Assembly: GCA_900552425.1 (NCBI GenBank)
Contig: URZR01000036.1
Coordinates: 1 to 12,369, forward strand
Source: an uncultured Collinsella sp.
GTDB taxonomy: Bacteria > Actinomycetota > Coriobacteriia > Coriobacteriales > Coriobacteriaceae
DNA length: 12,369 bases
Direction: 5' to 3'
Made by a program: the position numbers and the translations under genes. The notes beneath the pieces were generated by a model. It was not told the DNA's origin and made no database searches. It worked only from the letters and a program-made list of their open reading frames with translations. This document shows positions 1 through 6,050 of the stretch, in pieces. Every line of letters starts with the position of its first letter. The stretch's first letter is position 1.

Positions 1-409
1 TGGTGTTGAAGCCCTCGATGACCGTCCCCGCCGGCACGCGGAACGCCTTGACGCACGCGGTGTCGAGCTTGCCGTCCTCGATCTCCCAGCGATGCGCCAC
101 GAGCAGGATAAAATCGCGGGCACCCAGGTTAAACTCGCTGGCGCGGTGATACTCCAGGCAGTTGAGGCGTGTGTTGTGGCCGTTGCACCAGCCGAGCTGG
201 AAGGGACGACCGCCAAACATGAGAAAGCCCAGCTTATCGGCATCCTTGACGCCCTCGAGCTCCGGCGCACTTGCTACGTACTTGCTGCCCTCGGGAATGG
301 GCGTGGCAGAGAGCGCCTCGAGCACGGGCGACGTGAGCTCGGACGGAACGTTATCCCAAACGTTGCCATAGGATTTGAACTCGGGATCGTTGACAGAGTA
401 GATATGCAT
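1..409 (-). CDS. DUF4867-like protein (C-terminal part cut by window edge)
   Basis: The first 136 codons of a minus-strand gene are present; the rest lies beyond base 1. The translation starts MHIYSVNDPEFKSYG and contains FGGRPFQLGWCNGHNTRLN, then LEYHRASEFNLGARDFILLV and KLDTACVKAFRVPAGTVIEG. From memory this matches the DUF4867 family, small cupin-like proteins without an assigned reaction that are often found near sugar-utilisation genes. The His and Glu of LEYHRASE and the Cys/Asn/His of WCNGHN could line a cupin pocket, but this is inference. There is no signal peptide, so it is probably cytoplasmic. The ATG at 409 is supported by an AGGAG five bases upstream. The gene appears to be its own transcription unit, since the luxS terminator precedes it and a candidate promoter with an overlapping palindrome lies at 444-478. 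The family call is fairly secure; the function is unknown. Confidence 0.75.
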   Translation of the reverse strand, partial: MHIYSVNDPEFKSYGNVWDNVPSELTSPVLEALSATPIPEGSKYVASAPELEGVKDADKLGFLMFGGRPFQLGWCNGHNTRLNCLEYHRASEFNLGARDFILLVAHRWEIEDGKLDTACVKAFRVPAGTVIEGFNT

Positions 410-443
410 GTTCACTCCTGTTCGTTTATGTGACAGTACGAAC

Positions 444-472
444 ATTCTAGAACAAACATGAGCGATTTTAAA
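444..472 (-). promoter_or_regulatory. Candidate promoter of the DUF4867-like gene
   Basis: On the minus strand TTTAAA (467-472, 4/6 to the -35 consensus) is followed after exactly 17 bp by TAGAAT (444-449, 5/6 to the -10 consensus). The predicted start would be near 437, giving a leader of about 28 nt that carries the AGGAG ribosome-binding site. The gene needs its own promoter because a terminator lies just upstream at 493-523. Confidence 0.5.
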
Positions 473-478
473 CGCTCA
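459..478. promoter_or_regulatory. 20-bp operator-like palindrome over the -35 element
   Basis: TGAGCG and CGCTCA form 6-bp perfect arms around an 8-bp AT-rich centre. The predicted -35 hexamer lies inside this centre, a position typical of a repressor site. The regulator is not identifiable from the window. Confidence 0.4.
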
Positions 479-492
479 TCCCGACCACTTAA

Positions 493-523
493 CAAAAAGG
501 CGCCCCCGCGCAAGCGAAGGCGC
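493..523 (-). terminator. Intrinsic terminator of luxS
   Basis: Read on the minus strand, GCGCCTTCGC and GCGGGGGCGC form a 10-bp stem (two G-T wobbles) around the four-base loop TTGC. CTTTTT follows directly. It lies 30 bp after the luxS stop codon and upstream of the DUF4867-like gene, so it separates the two units. Confidence 0.85.
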
Positions 524-553
524 TCAATGCGCGCGTTTTGGGCGATAAAGCCC

Positions 554-1042
554 TTATGCCTGCTGATAGTGCAGGTGCTTCTCGTCGATATCGGCCAGGT
601 CACGGTCGAGATAGCGGCGCGCGAGCCAGTTTGCCATGGGGAGGTTCTGGTCCAGGTAGTTGCCGCACTCCTCGGGAGCGGCACCGGGGACATCGCCCTC
701 AAAGTCGGCGACAAACTCGAACAGCTCACGCACGAGCGGCAGGATCTCCTCGCTCGTCACTTCGCCAAATACGACGAGGTAAAAGCCCGTGCGGCAGCCC
801 ATGGGGCCAAAGTAGACAATTCGGCTCGACCACTCGGCATGGTTACGAAGAAACGTCGCGCCCAGGTGCTCGATGGTATGGCACTCGGCCGTGTTCATTA
901 CCGGCTCTTTGTTGGGCGTGGTCAGGCGCAGGTCAAACGTGGTGACGGCGGCGCCGGTCGCCGGATCGCGGTCGATGCGGCTCACATACACGCCGGGCTC
1001 AAGCAGCAGATGGTCAACGGAAAAGCTGGCGATGCGCTCCAT
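554..1042 (-). CDS. luxS: S-ribosylhomocysteine lyase LuxS
   Basis: LuxS is a cytoplasmic metalloenzyme that cleaves S-ribosylhomocysteine to homocysteine and 4,5-dihydroxy-2,3-pentanedione, the AI-2 precursor, in the activated methyl cycle. The 162-residue length is normal for the family. The metal-binding motif HTIEH is seen at residues 55-59 (His55, His59, with Glu58 as the likely general base). The third ligand is Cys126 in ECGNY, and the catalytic cysteine is Cys83 in GPMGCRTGFY. The ATG at 1042 is preceded by GAGAGG and begins the conserved N-terminal segment MERIASFSVDH. It appears to be a single-gene unit with a terminator at 493-523 and a candidate promoter at 1106-1135. No pfs/mtnN partner lies next to it. 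Identification is secure; a quorum-sensing role, as opposed to methyl recycling, cannot be judged from sequence. Confidence 0.97.
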   Translation of the reverse strand: MERIASFSVDHLLLEPGVYVSRIDRDPATGAAVTTFDLRLTTPNKEPVMNTAECHTIEHLGATFLRNHAEWSSRIVYFGPMGCRTGFYLVVFGEVTSEEILPLVRELFEFVADFEGDVPGAAPEECGNYLDQNLPMANWLARRYLDRDLADIDEKHLHYQQA

Positions 1043-1105
1043 GGCAGATCCTCTCGATAGTCAATTTGGGACGGGCTCTTTTAGCTGGTTCGAATGGTCG
1101 CACCA

Positions 1106-1135
1106 ATCATACCAGTCAAAAAAGCCCCGTCCCAA
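1106..1135 (-). promoter_or_regulatory. Candidate luxS promoter with extended -10
   Basis: On the minus strand TGGTATGAT gives an extended -10 (TATGAT at 1106-1111, with TG two bases upstream). It lies 18 bp from TTGGGA at 1130-1135 (4/6 to -35 consensus). Transcription would start near 1099 and give a leader of about 56 nt. The -35 overlaps the GGGACGGGG arm of the preceding terminator and the T-run falls in the spacer, so terminator and promoter are physically merged. Confidence 0.4.
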
Positions 1136-1155
1136 ATGAGCTGCCTAGGACGGGG
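1118..1155 (-). terminator. Intrinsic terminator of the transporter-kinase operon
   Basis: On the minus strand CCCCGTCC (1155-1148) pairs with GGACGGGG (1132-1125) across a 15-nt loop, followed by C and six T's (1123-1118). The 5' arm can alternatively pair with an upstream GGGACGGGGAT (1171-1181). The 3' arm and T-run can alternatively pair with a downstream arm (1068-1082). Confidence 0.65.
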
Positions 1156-1180
1156 ATCAATGAGTTTTTAATCCCCGTCC
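1148..1180. repeat. Inverted repeat after the kinase stop codon
   Basis: GGACGGGGAT (1148-1157) and ATCCCCGTCC (1171-1180) form a perfect 10-bp stem around a 13-nt AT-rich loop, beginning 14 bp after the kinase stop. No T-run follows on either strand, so alone it is not a typical intrinsic terminator. It competes with the terminator at 1118-1155 for the same arm. Confidence 0.7.
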
Positions 1181-1193
1181 CAGAAAAATCATT

Positions 1194-2684
1194 CTAGGCC
1201 GTGTACGCGATGGTCGCATCGACGGCATGCCGCCAGCCGGCGATCTTTTTGGCGCGCTCGTCGACGGACATGGTGGGCTCCACGATGCCGCGGGCGCCAT
1301 AGACGTCAACGACATCGCGCGCGTACATGCCCAGCGCAATGCCGCAGGCCCAAGCTGCGCCCAGACCGCTCATCTCGTCGTTGCTCGCAATGCGGATGGG
1401 CGAGCCGACCAGATCGCTCTCAAACTGCATCAGGTACGCGTCGCGCGTGGGGCCGCCGTCAACACGAAGCTCGGCAAGCGCCGCGCCCGAATCCTCGACC
1501 ATCGCATCAATGACGTCGAAGATCTGATAGGCGATCGACTCATCGGCAGCCTTTACGAACTCCGCGCGGCCCGTGGTGCGCGTCATGCCAAAGACGCAGC
1601 CCTCGGCATCGCTCGCCCAGTGCGGCGCGCCCAGGCCAGTGAACGCCGGCACAAAGTAGACGCGGCTCGCCGGATTGGCGGCGTAGCACAGGTCGGTGAC
1701 CTCCTCGGGGTTGTTGATGAGCTCCAAATCGTCGCGCAGCCAGGTCTTGACGGCGCCGGCGTAGCTCACGTTGCCCTCGAGCACGTACTCGGTCACGCCG
1801 TCCATACGCCACGCAAGCGAGCTCGAAAGCCCGTGTGAGCTGGCAACGAACTCGTCGCCAACGTTCATCATGACCGAGCTGCCGGTGCCATAGGTCGCCT
1901 TGGCCATGCCGCGGCTATGGCAGCCCTGGGCAAACAAGGCGGCATGGCTGTCGCCGAGCACGCCGCGAATGGGCACGGGCGCCGGCAAAAAGCCGCCCAG
2001 GTCCGTTGTACCGAACAGGCCATCGGAATCGGTCACCTGCGGCAGGCAGGCAGGATCGACACCAAAAGCCTCGCACACCGGCTCGCTCCAGCAGCCACGG
2101 CGCAGGTCAAAGAGCTGCGTGCGGCTGGCATTGGACCAGTCGCAGCGGAACTCCGCGCCGCCCGTGAGCGTCCAGACCACCCAGGCATCGATGGTGCCCA
2201 GGCACAGCTCGCCCGCCGCCGCGGCCTCGGCAGCCGCCGGAACGTTCGCGAGGATCCAAGCCATCTTGCCCGCCGGATAGTAGGGCGAGAGCACCAGGCC
2301 TGTCGTGTCACGCACCAGCTCGGCCACGCCTTCGCGCGCAGCAAACCCGTCGCACAGCTCACGGGCGCGGGCGCACTGCCACACCACGGCGTCGCACAGC
2401 GGCTCGCCCGTCGTGCGATTCCAGGCAACGGTAGTCTCGCGCTGGTTGGAAATACCGATGCCGGCGATGTCGGCCGGATCGACCCCAGTCTCCTCCACCA
2501 CGGCGCGCGCCACGGCCAGCACGTTGGCGGCGATCTCGGCCGGATCATGACTCACCCAGCCGGCCTCGTTGACAATCTGGCGATGTGAGCGGTCGGCGCG
2601 ATGGATCAGATGGCCGCCCTCGTCCACCAGCAGCGCCTTCGTGCCCTGCGTGGACTGATCGATTCCGATGATGTATTTGCTCAT
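1194..2684 (-). CDS. FGGY-family carbohydrate kinase (glycerol kinase-like)
   Basis: This 496-residue ATP-dependent kinase of the FGGY (ASKHA-fold) family resembles glycerol kinase along its full length. Visible signatures are the phosphate-binding start GIDQSTQGTKALL (7-19), NQRETT (80-85), VWQCAR (101-106), SPYYPAGKMAWIL (133-145), SNASRT (184-189), GDSHAALF (244-251) and TYGTGSS (264-270). Compared with E. coli GlpK, the Arg, Glu, Trp, Tyr and Asp245 of the substrate site are kept. Gln246 is replaced by Ser and Phe270 by Ser, so the substrate may be another polyol or sugar; glpK is therefore not assigned. The ATG at 2684 has GGGAGAG upstream and starts MSKYIIGIDQ; an earlier in-frame start at 2867 would add 61 unrelated residues and run back into the permease gene. 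It lies 61 bp after permease 2 with a hairpin between, so it is probably co-transcribed with the transporter. Confidence 0.88.
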   Translation of the reverse strand: MSKYIIGIDQSTQGTKALLVDEGGHLIHRADRSHRQIVNEAGWVSHDPAEIAANVLAVARAVVEETGVDPADIAGIGISNQRETTVAWNRTTGEPLCDAVVWQCARARELCDGFAAREGVAELVRDTTGLVLSPYYPAGKMAWILANVPAAAEAAAAGELCLGTIDAWVVWTLTGGAEFRCDWSNASRTQLFDLRRGCWSEPVCEAFGVDPACLPQVTDSDGLFGTTDLGGFLPAPVPIRGVLGDSHAALFAQGCHSRGMAKATYGTGSSVMMNVGDEFVASSHGLSSSLAWRMDGVTEYVLEGNVSYAGAVKTWLRDDLELINNPEEVTDLCYAANPASRVYFVPAFTGLGAPHWASDAEGCVFGMTRTTGRAEFVKAADESIAYQIFDVIDAMVEDSGAALAELRVDGGPTRDAYLMQFESDLVGSPIRIASNDEMSGLGAAWACGIALGMYARDVVDVYGARGIVEPTMSVDERAKKIAGWRHAVDATIAYTA

Positions 2685-2711
2685 GTACTCTCCCATTCCT
2701 TCCGTCAAATC

Positions 2712-2746
2712 GAATGTGACAAAGGGGCTGTCCCTTTGCCACATTC
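2712..2746. repeat. GGGAC-type palindrome between permease and kinase
   Basis: GAATGTG-A-CAAAGGG and CCCTTTG-C-CACATTC form 15-nt arms with one mismatch around a 5-nt loop GCTGT. The right end touches the permease stop codon (2746-2748). There is no T-run on either strand. A stable 3' hairpin of this kind may stabilise the upstream transcript or dampen read-through into the kinase (inference). Confidence 0.85.
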
Positions 2747-3384
2747 TACGCTGCCACCATTCGCCTCTGATATGCGCGAACCAGCAGCGAGATACCAAAG
2801 TTGAGCACAAAGTACATCGCAAACACCAGGCCGTAGAGCATAAGCACCTGCGACAGGTCGATCGCATGGGCCATCACGACGTTTGCCGTGTACATGAGCT
2901 CGGCCACGTTAATGCCCGAAAGATACGAGCTGTCCTTGATGACGGTCGTGCACTGGCTAAACAGCGCCGGGATGATCGTCTTAAACGTCTGCGGCAGAAT
3001 GATGTAGCGCATGGTGGCAAAGAAGCCAAAACCCTGGCTCTGCGCTGCCTCAAACTGGCCGCGCGGAATCGAGTTGAGGCCGCCGCGCACGATCTCGGCC
3101 ATAACGGCGCTGGTAAACAGCGTAAAGGCGATGGTCGAAATCACAATGTCCAAACCCTGCACCGTAAAGTAGATAAACAGAATCCACAGCAGGTTCGGCG
3201 TGCAGCGGAACAGCTCGATATAGGCGCTCACCAAAATACGGAACGGGCGGGGCGCATAGCTCTTAATGAGCGCCAGCACCGTGCCAAAGATGAGCGAGAA
3301 AAAGATCGACAGCGCCGAGATCTCGATGGTCTTAACAAAACCGCCCCAAATGTAGAGCAGGTTGGTCGCGTTGAAGATTTCCAT
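2746..3384 (-). CDS. Amino acid ABC transporter permease, second subunit
   Basis: A 212-residue integral membrane protein of the HisM/GlnP family of polar amino acid ABC importers. Hydrophobic segments are visible near residues 20-40, 50-75, 80-97 and 185-205. The cytoplasmic EAA loop that docks on the ATPase is seen at about 105-120 (IPRGQFEAAQSQGFG). The ATG at 3384 lies four bases from the permease 1 stop, and its GAGGAGG overlaps the end of that gene, which indicates translational coupling. It should pair with permease 1 in a heterodimeric channel. In corynebacterial gluABCD, which has the same gene order, the position corresponds to gluD. Substrate specificity cannot be read from this subunit. 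Confidence 0.92.
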   Translation of the reverse strand: MEIFNATNLLYIWGGFVKTIEISALSIFFSLIFGTVLALIKSYAPRPFRILVSAYIELFRCTPNLLWILFIYFTVQGLDIVISTIAFTLFTSAVMAEIVRGGLNSIPRGQFEAAQSQGFGFFATMRYIILPQTFKTIIPALFSQCTTVIKDSSYLSGINVAELMYTANVVMAHAIDLSQVLMLYGLVFAMYFVLNFGISLLVRAYQRRMVAA

Positions 3385-3387
3385 GCG

Positions 3388-4134
3388 CTAGGCCTCCTCT
3401 ACGTTGTCGAGCCCCAGCTCGGCCAGGCTCACGCCGCGCGGACGCTCCTTGGAGCGGCGCTCGAGCCACTGCACCAGCATGGCGAGCGGAAAGCAGATGA
3501 TGAAGTACATAAGGCAGCAGACGATGTATCCCTGCAGGTAGCCGTACAGACTCACAAAGTTGTCGGAACGATACATAAGGTCGCCGCCGGCCACAAGCGC
3601 CAGCACCGACGTGTTCTTGACCAGGTTGAGCGCCTGGTTACACAGCGGCGGCAGAATGATCTTGAACGTCTGGGGCAGTACGATGTACCAGTATGCCTGC
3701 GCACGGGTGAAGCCCTGGCTCTGGGCCGCCTCCATCTGACCGCGTGGAACGGCCTCGATGCCGGTGCGGATGACCTCCGAAATGTAGGCCGCGTGATACA
3801 GGCCCACGCCCAAGAAGCCCAACACGAACGGCGCGATACGCACCGGCTGGTCGGCACCGGTTATGGCCTGCAAAAACTGCGGACCGGCCATGTACATAAA
3901 GAGCACCTGTACGGGCAACGGGGTGTTCTGGTAAAACTCCACGTACACGCGACTTATGGCGCGCAGCACGCGCGAGCGAGTGGTAGAGAACACACCCAGC
4001 AGCGTGCCCAGCACCAGCGACAGCAGCAGGCCGGCAACGACCACCTGCAGCGTCACGCCAAAGCCCTCCCAGAAGGGCCCCATGTTTTGAAATGTCGTCG
4101 ACCAACGGTCGGCGTCAAATAATCCTTCGAGCAT
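3388..4134 (-). CDS. Amino acid ABC transporter permease, first subunit
   Basis: A 248-residue permease of the HisM/GlnP family. The fold is shown by a first membrane segment at about residues 26-48 (VTLQVVVAGLLLSLVLG), the family-typical YVEFYQNTPLPVQVLF at 64-79, and the EAA loop at about 129-142 (PRGQMEAAQSQGF). A further hydrophobic segment lies near the C-terminus, followed by a charged tail ending DNVEEA. The ATG at 4134 is preferred because AAGGAAGG precedes it; an earlier start at 4167 would overlap the binding-protein stop. It sits 25 bp after the binding-protein gene and 3 bp before permease 2, inside one operon. By gene order it corresponds to gluC of corynebacteria. Confidence 0.92.
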   Translation of the reverse strand: MLEGLFDADRWSTTFQNMGPFWEGFGVTLQVVVAGLLLSLVLGTLLGVFSTTRSRVLRAISRVYVEFYQNTPLPVQVLFMYMAGPQFLQAITGADQPVRIAPFVLGFLGVGLYHAAYISEVIRTGIEAVPRGQMEAAQSQGFTRAQAYWYIVLPQTFKIILPPLCNQALNLVKNTSVLALVAGGDLMYRSDNFVSLYGYLQGYIVCCLMYFIICFPLAMLVQWLERRSKERPRGVSLAELGLDNVEEA

Positions 4135-4159
4135 TTGATTCCTTCCTTGGACGATGCGT

Positions 4160-5035
4160 CTATACAAGACCCCAGGTCTTGACCTCTTGGTCGAGCCAGC
4201 CGTCGGCCAGACGATCGCAAATCACCTGATCGACCACGGCCGAAAGGTCGCAGCCCTTCTTGGTCGCCACGCCGTAGCCCTGCTCGCCAAACTTGACCTC
4301 GGGCTGCAGCAGCTCAACGGTCTCGTTCATGTAACCGGCCAGCGTGGAGCGGTCCATGGCAAAGACGTCGATATTGCCGGCGTCGAGCGAACTCTTGATG
4401 ATGGGGTAGCCGCTAAAGGCCCTAAACTCGGGCTTGCAGCTAAAGCCGTTGTCCTTGATCATCTGCTCGATCAGGCCCTGCGTGGTGGCACCCTGGCTCA
4501 CGCCAATGACCTTGCCGTCCAAGTCCTCAATCGAGGTAAAGCCCGAACGCTTCTTGACCATGAGTCCCACGTAGTCGGTGCGGTACGGCGTCGAGAAATC
4601 CCAGCTCTTCTTGCGCTCGTCGGTGATGGTGTAGGTCGCCGCGACCACGTCGAGTTGGCCGTTATCGATCAGCGGGCCGCGCGTCTTGGGCGTTACGTCG
4701 GTAAACTCGACAAGCTCCTGGGCGCGGGCCTCCTTGTAGCTCACGCCAAAGACGGCAGCGGCGATCTGGTAGCACAAATCGACTTCCATGCCCTCAAAGC
4801 GGCCCTTGGCGGTGTCGTAATAGCCATAGCCGGGAACGTCCTTCTTGACGCCGGCATTCAGATGTCCACGCGACTTGATGGCCGCAAGCTTGGACCCCTT
4901 GTCGGAGCCCTCGCCGCTGGTGGAGTTGCCGCAACCGGTAAGCGCGGTCCCCGCCAGCGCAAGCATGCCGGCGCCCGCCAGCTGCAAAAAGTGACGGCGC
5001 GATACAGCCGCCCTCGTTATATCCGTCATGTCCAT
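4160..5035 (-). CDS. Polar amino acid-binding lipoprotein of the ABC transporter
   Basis: A solute-binding protein of family 3 (GluB/GlnH/PEB1 type) that delivers an amino acid to the permease pair. The N-terminus has a twin-arginine motif SRRHFLQ, a hydrophobic stretch and a lipobox LTGC with the lipid-anchored Cys at about residue 35. It is therefore probably Tat-exported and tethered to the outer face of the membrane. The mature part shows GVKKDVPGYGYYD, FEGMEVDLCYQIA, VTPKTRGPLIDNGQLDVVAA, TITDERKK and VIGVSQGATTQGLIEQ, close to aspartate/glutamate binders. Specificity for Glu, Asp or Gln is inference. The ATG at 5035 is chosen for spacing from AGGCG; a GTG at 5038 and an ATG at 5029 are alternatives. 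It lies 8 bp after the ATPase stop codon. Confidence 0.92.
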   Translation of the reverse strand: MDMTDITRAAVSRRHFLQLAGAGMLALAGTALTGCGNSTSGEGSDKGSKLAAIKSRGHLNAGVKKDVPGYGYYDTAKGRFEGMEVDLCYQIAAAVFGVSYKEARAQELVEFTDVTPKTRGPLIDNGQLDVVAATYTITDERKKSWDFSTPYRTDYVGLMVKKRSGFTSIEDLDGKVIGVSQGATTQGLIEQMIKDNGFSCKPEFRAFSGYPIIKSSLDAGNIDVFAMDRSTLAGYMNETVELLQPEVKFGEQGYGVATKKGCDLSAVVDQVICDRLADGWLDQEVKTWGLV

Positions 5036-5043
5036 CACCGCGC

Positions 5044-5775
5044 CTAGTGCAGAATCTTGGACAGGAACTCGCGGCAGCGCGGGTTCTCGGGGTTATCGAA
5101 GAAGTGCTCGGGCGCGCCCTCCTCCAGGATGCGGCCGTCCTCCATAAAGATGACGCGGTCGGCCACCTGGCGCGCAAAGCCCATCTCGTGCGTCACGCAG
5201 ATCATGGTGATGTCCTCCTGCGCGAGCTCGATCATAACGTCGAGCACCTCCTGCACCATCTCGGGGTCGAGCGCCGAGGTCGGCTCGTCAAACAGGATGA
5301 TGGGCTGCTTGGTGCACAGGGCGCGGGCGATGGCGATGCGCTGCTGCTGACCACCCGAGAGATTCTGCGGATACTCGCCGGCCTTATGCGCCATGCCGAC
5401 GCGCTTGAGCGCGGCGATGGCGATCTCGGTCGCCTCCTCCTTGCTCTTCTTTTGCAGCTTGATGGGCGCGAGCGTCAGGTTACCGAGCACCGTCATGTTG
5501 GGATACAGGTTGAACTGCTGAAACACCATGGAGCTATACTTGCGGGCCATCTCCAGGTGATTCTTTTTGGTGAGCGGCGTACCGTCGATGATGACCTCGC
5601 CCGACGTGGGCTCCTCAAGATAATCGACGCAGCGGATGAGCGTCGACTTACCCGAACCAGAGGGCCCGATCATTACGAGCTTCTCGCCGCGCTTGACGGT
5701 GAGGTTGATATCTTTGAGCACATGCAGGTCGCCAAAGTACTTGTTGAGATGCTTGATCTCGATCATGTCTGCCAT
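5044..5775 (-). CDS. Polar amino acid ABC transporter ATPase (GlnQ/GluA-like)
   Basis: The 243-residue cytoplasmic ATPase energises uptake by the two permeases downstream. All nucleotide-binding motifs are intact: Walker A GPSGSGKST (37-45), Q-loop in VFQQFNLYPNMTV (about 84-96), signature LSGGQQQR (139-146), Walker B IILFDEP (158-164, Asp162 and Glu163), D-loop SALD and switch His195 in VTHEMGF. The length and the RVIFMEDGRILEEGAPEHFF region are typical of GlnQ/HisP proteins. The ATG at 5775 has GAAGGGA six bases upstream. It is the first gene of the operon ATPase, binding protein, permease, permease, the same order as gluABCD in corynebacteria; the name gluA is not assigned because the substrate is unproven. 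Confidence 0.95.
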   Translation of the reverse strand: MADMIEIKHLNKYFGDLHVLKDINLTVKRGEKLVMIGPSGSGKSTLIRCVDYLEEPTSGEVIIDGTPLTKKNHLEMARKYSSMVFQQFNLYPNMTVLGNLTLAPIKLQKKSKEEATEIAIAALKRVGMAHKAGEYPQNLSGGQQQRIAIARALCTKQPIILFDEPTSALDPEMVQEVLDVMIELAQEDITMICVTHEMGFARQVADRVIFMEDGRILEEGAPEHFFDNPENPRCREFLSKILH

Positions 5776-5810
5776 GGATGTCCCTTCCCTGCGTTTACAC
5801 GAGTTGAACT

Positions 5811-5836
5811 ATTGTACGGAAAGAACCACGTTTCCG
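5811..5836 (-). promoter_or_regulatory. Candidate transporter-operon promoter with operator-like palindrome
   Basis: On the minus strand TACAAT (5811-5816) matches 5/6 of the -10 consensus. The palindrome CGGAAA-8 bp-TTTCCG (5817-5836) abuts it and fills the spacer. No convincing -35 hexamer is seen, as expected if an activator is needed. CG(G/T)AAAGAACC occurs at 5817-5827 and again at 5855-5865 in the same orientation, 38 bp apart, and may be a paired regulator site. Confidence 0.35.
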
Positions 5837-5885
5837 CAGCCCACACTACATCCCCGTAAAGAACCCGCAACCTTCCGCCCACTCA

Positions 5886-5924
5886 TTGGGCACTCATTTA
5901 AGTCTGTCCCCAGTGAGCGCCCAA
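5886..5924. repeat. GGGGAC-type palindrome
   Basis: TTGGGCACTCATT and AGTGAGCGCCCAA form 13-nt arms with two non-Watson-Crick positions around a loop containing CTGTCCCC. ACTCATT is also directly repeated at 5881-5887 and 5892-5898. It shares its loop core with palindromes in other gaps of this window. Confidence 0.65.
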
Positions 5925-5951
5925 CCGCCCTTGTTGAGCATAAGTCAGCGA

Positions 5952-6050
5952 AAACCCGTACACGCGAGCAAGGTGACGTGAAATGAAAGGGCGCAGACCT
6001 TATGGTCGCGCCCTTGAAATTGAACGTCAGATTGCCGCGTGTACGGGTTT
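5952..6050. repeat. 99-bp nested hairpin with 15-bp perfect terminal inverted repeats
   Basis: AAACCCGTACACGCG (5952-5966) and its exact reverse complement (6036-6050) are the ends. Pairing continues inward as GCAA/TTGC (5968-5971, 6032-6035), TGACGT/ACGTCA (5974-5979, 6024-6029), AAT/ATT (5982-5984, 6019-6021), AAGGGCGC/GCGCCCTT (5987-5994, 6008-6015) and GACC/GGTC (5996-5999, 6004-6007) with loop TTAT. This is about 40 bp in 99 nt with only small bulges. CAGCG occurs at 5946-5950 and again at 6052-6056, one base outside each end. It may be a small non-autonomous mobile element or a structured RNA. On the minus strand the inner hairpin is followed by TTTCATTT and might act as the yqeY terminator. 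Confidence 0.8.

Noticed and set aside
554..1042. luxS as evidence of an AI-2 quorum-sensing locus
   Set aside because: No lsr, LuxP or other AI-2 receptor or uptake gene is in the window; methyl-cycle recycling is sufficient to explain the gene.
1118..1181. Known riboswitch (SAM, SAH or T-box) upstream of luxS
   Set aside because: The pairing arms are GGGACGGGG repeats. I see no T-box sequence, no K-turn of SAM-I type and no SAH-riboswitch core, and the predicted luxS leader is only about 56 nt.
2685..2867. N-terminal extension of the FGGY kinase to a start at 2867
   Set aside because: The extra 61 residues do not resemble any kinase, run back into the permease gene and through the hairpin, and the ATG at 2684 has a good ribosome-binding site at the conserved start.
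2668..4122. 484-codon plus-strand open frame opposite both permease genes
   Set aside because: Its translation is rich in His, Arg and Gln without domain signatures. The opposite strand encodes two clear permeases with EAA loops.
5952..6050. tRNA or other standard RNA gene
   Set aside because: The fold is a single long nested hairpin without cloverleaf arms, T-loop sequence or CCA end.
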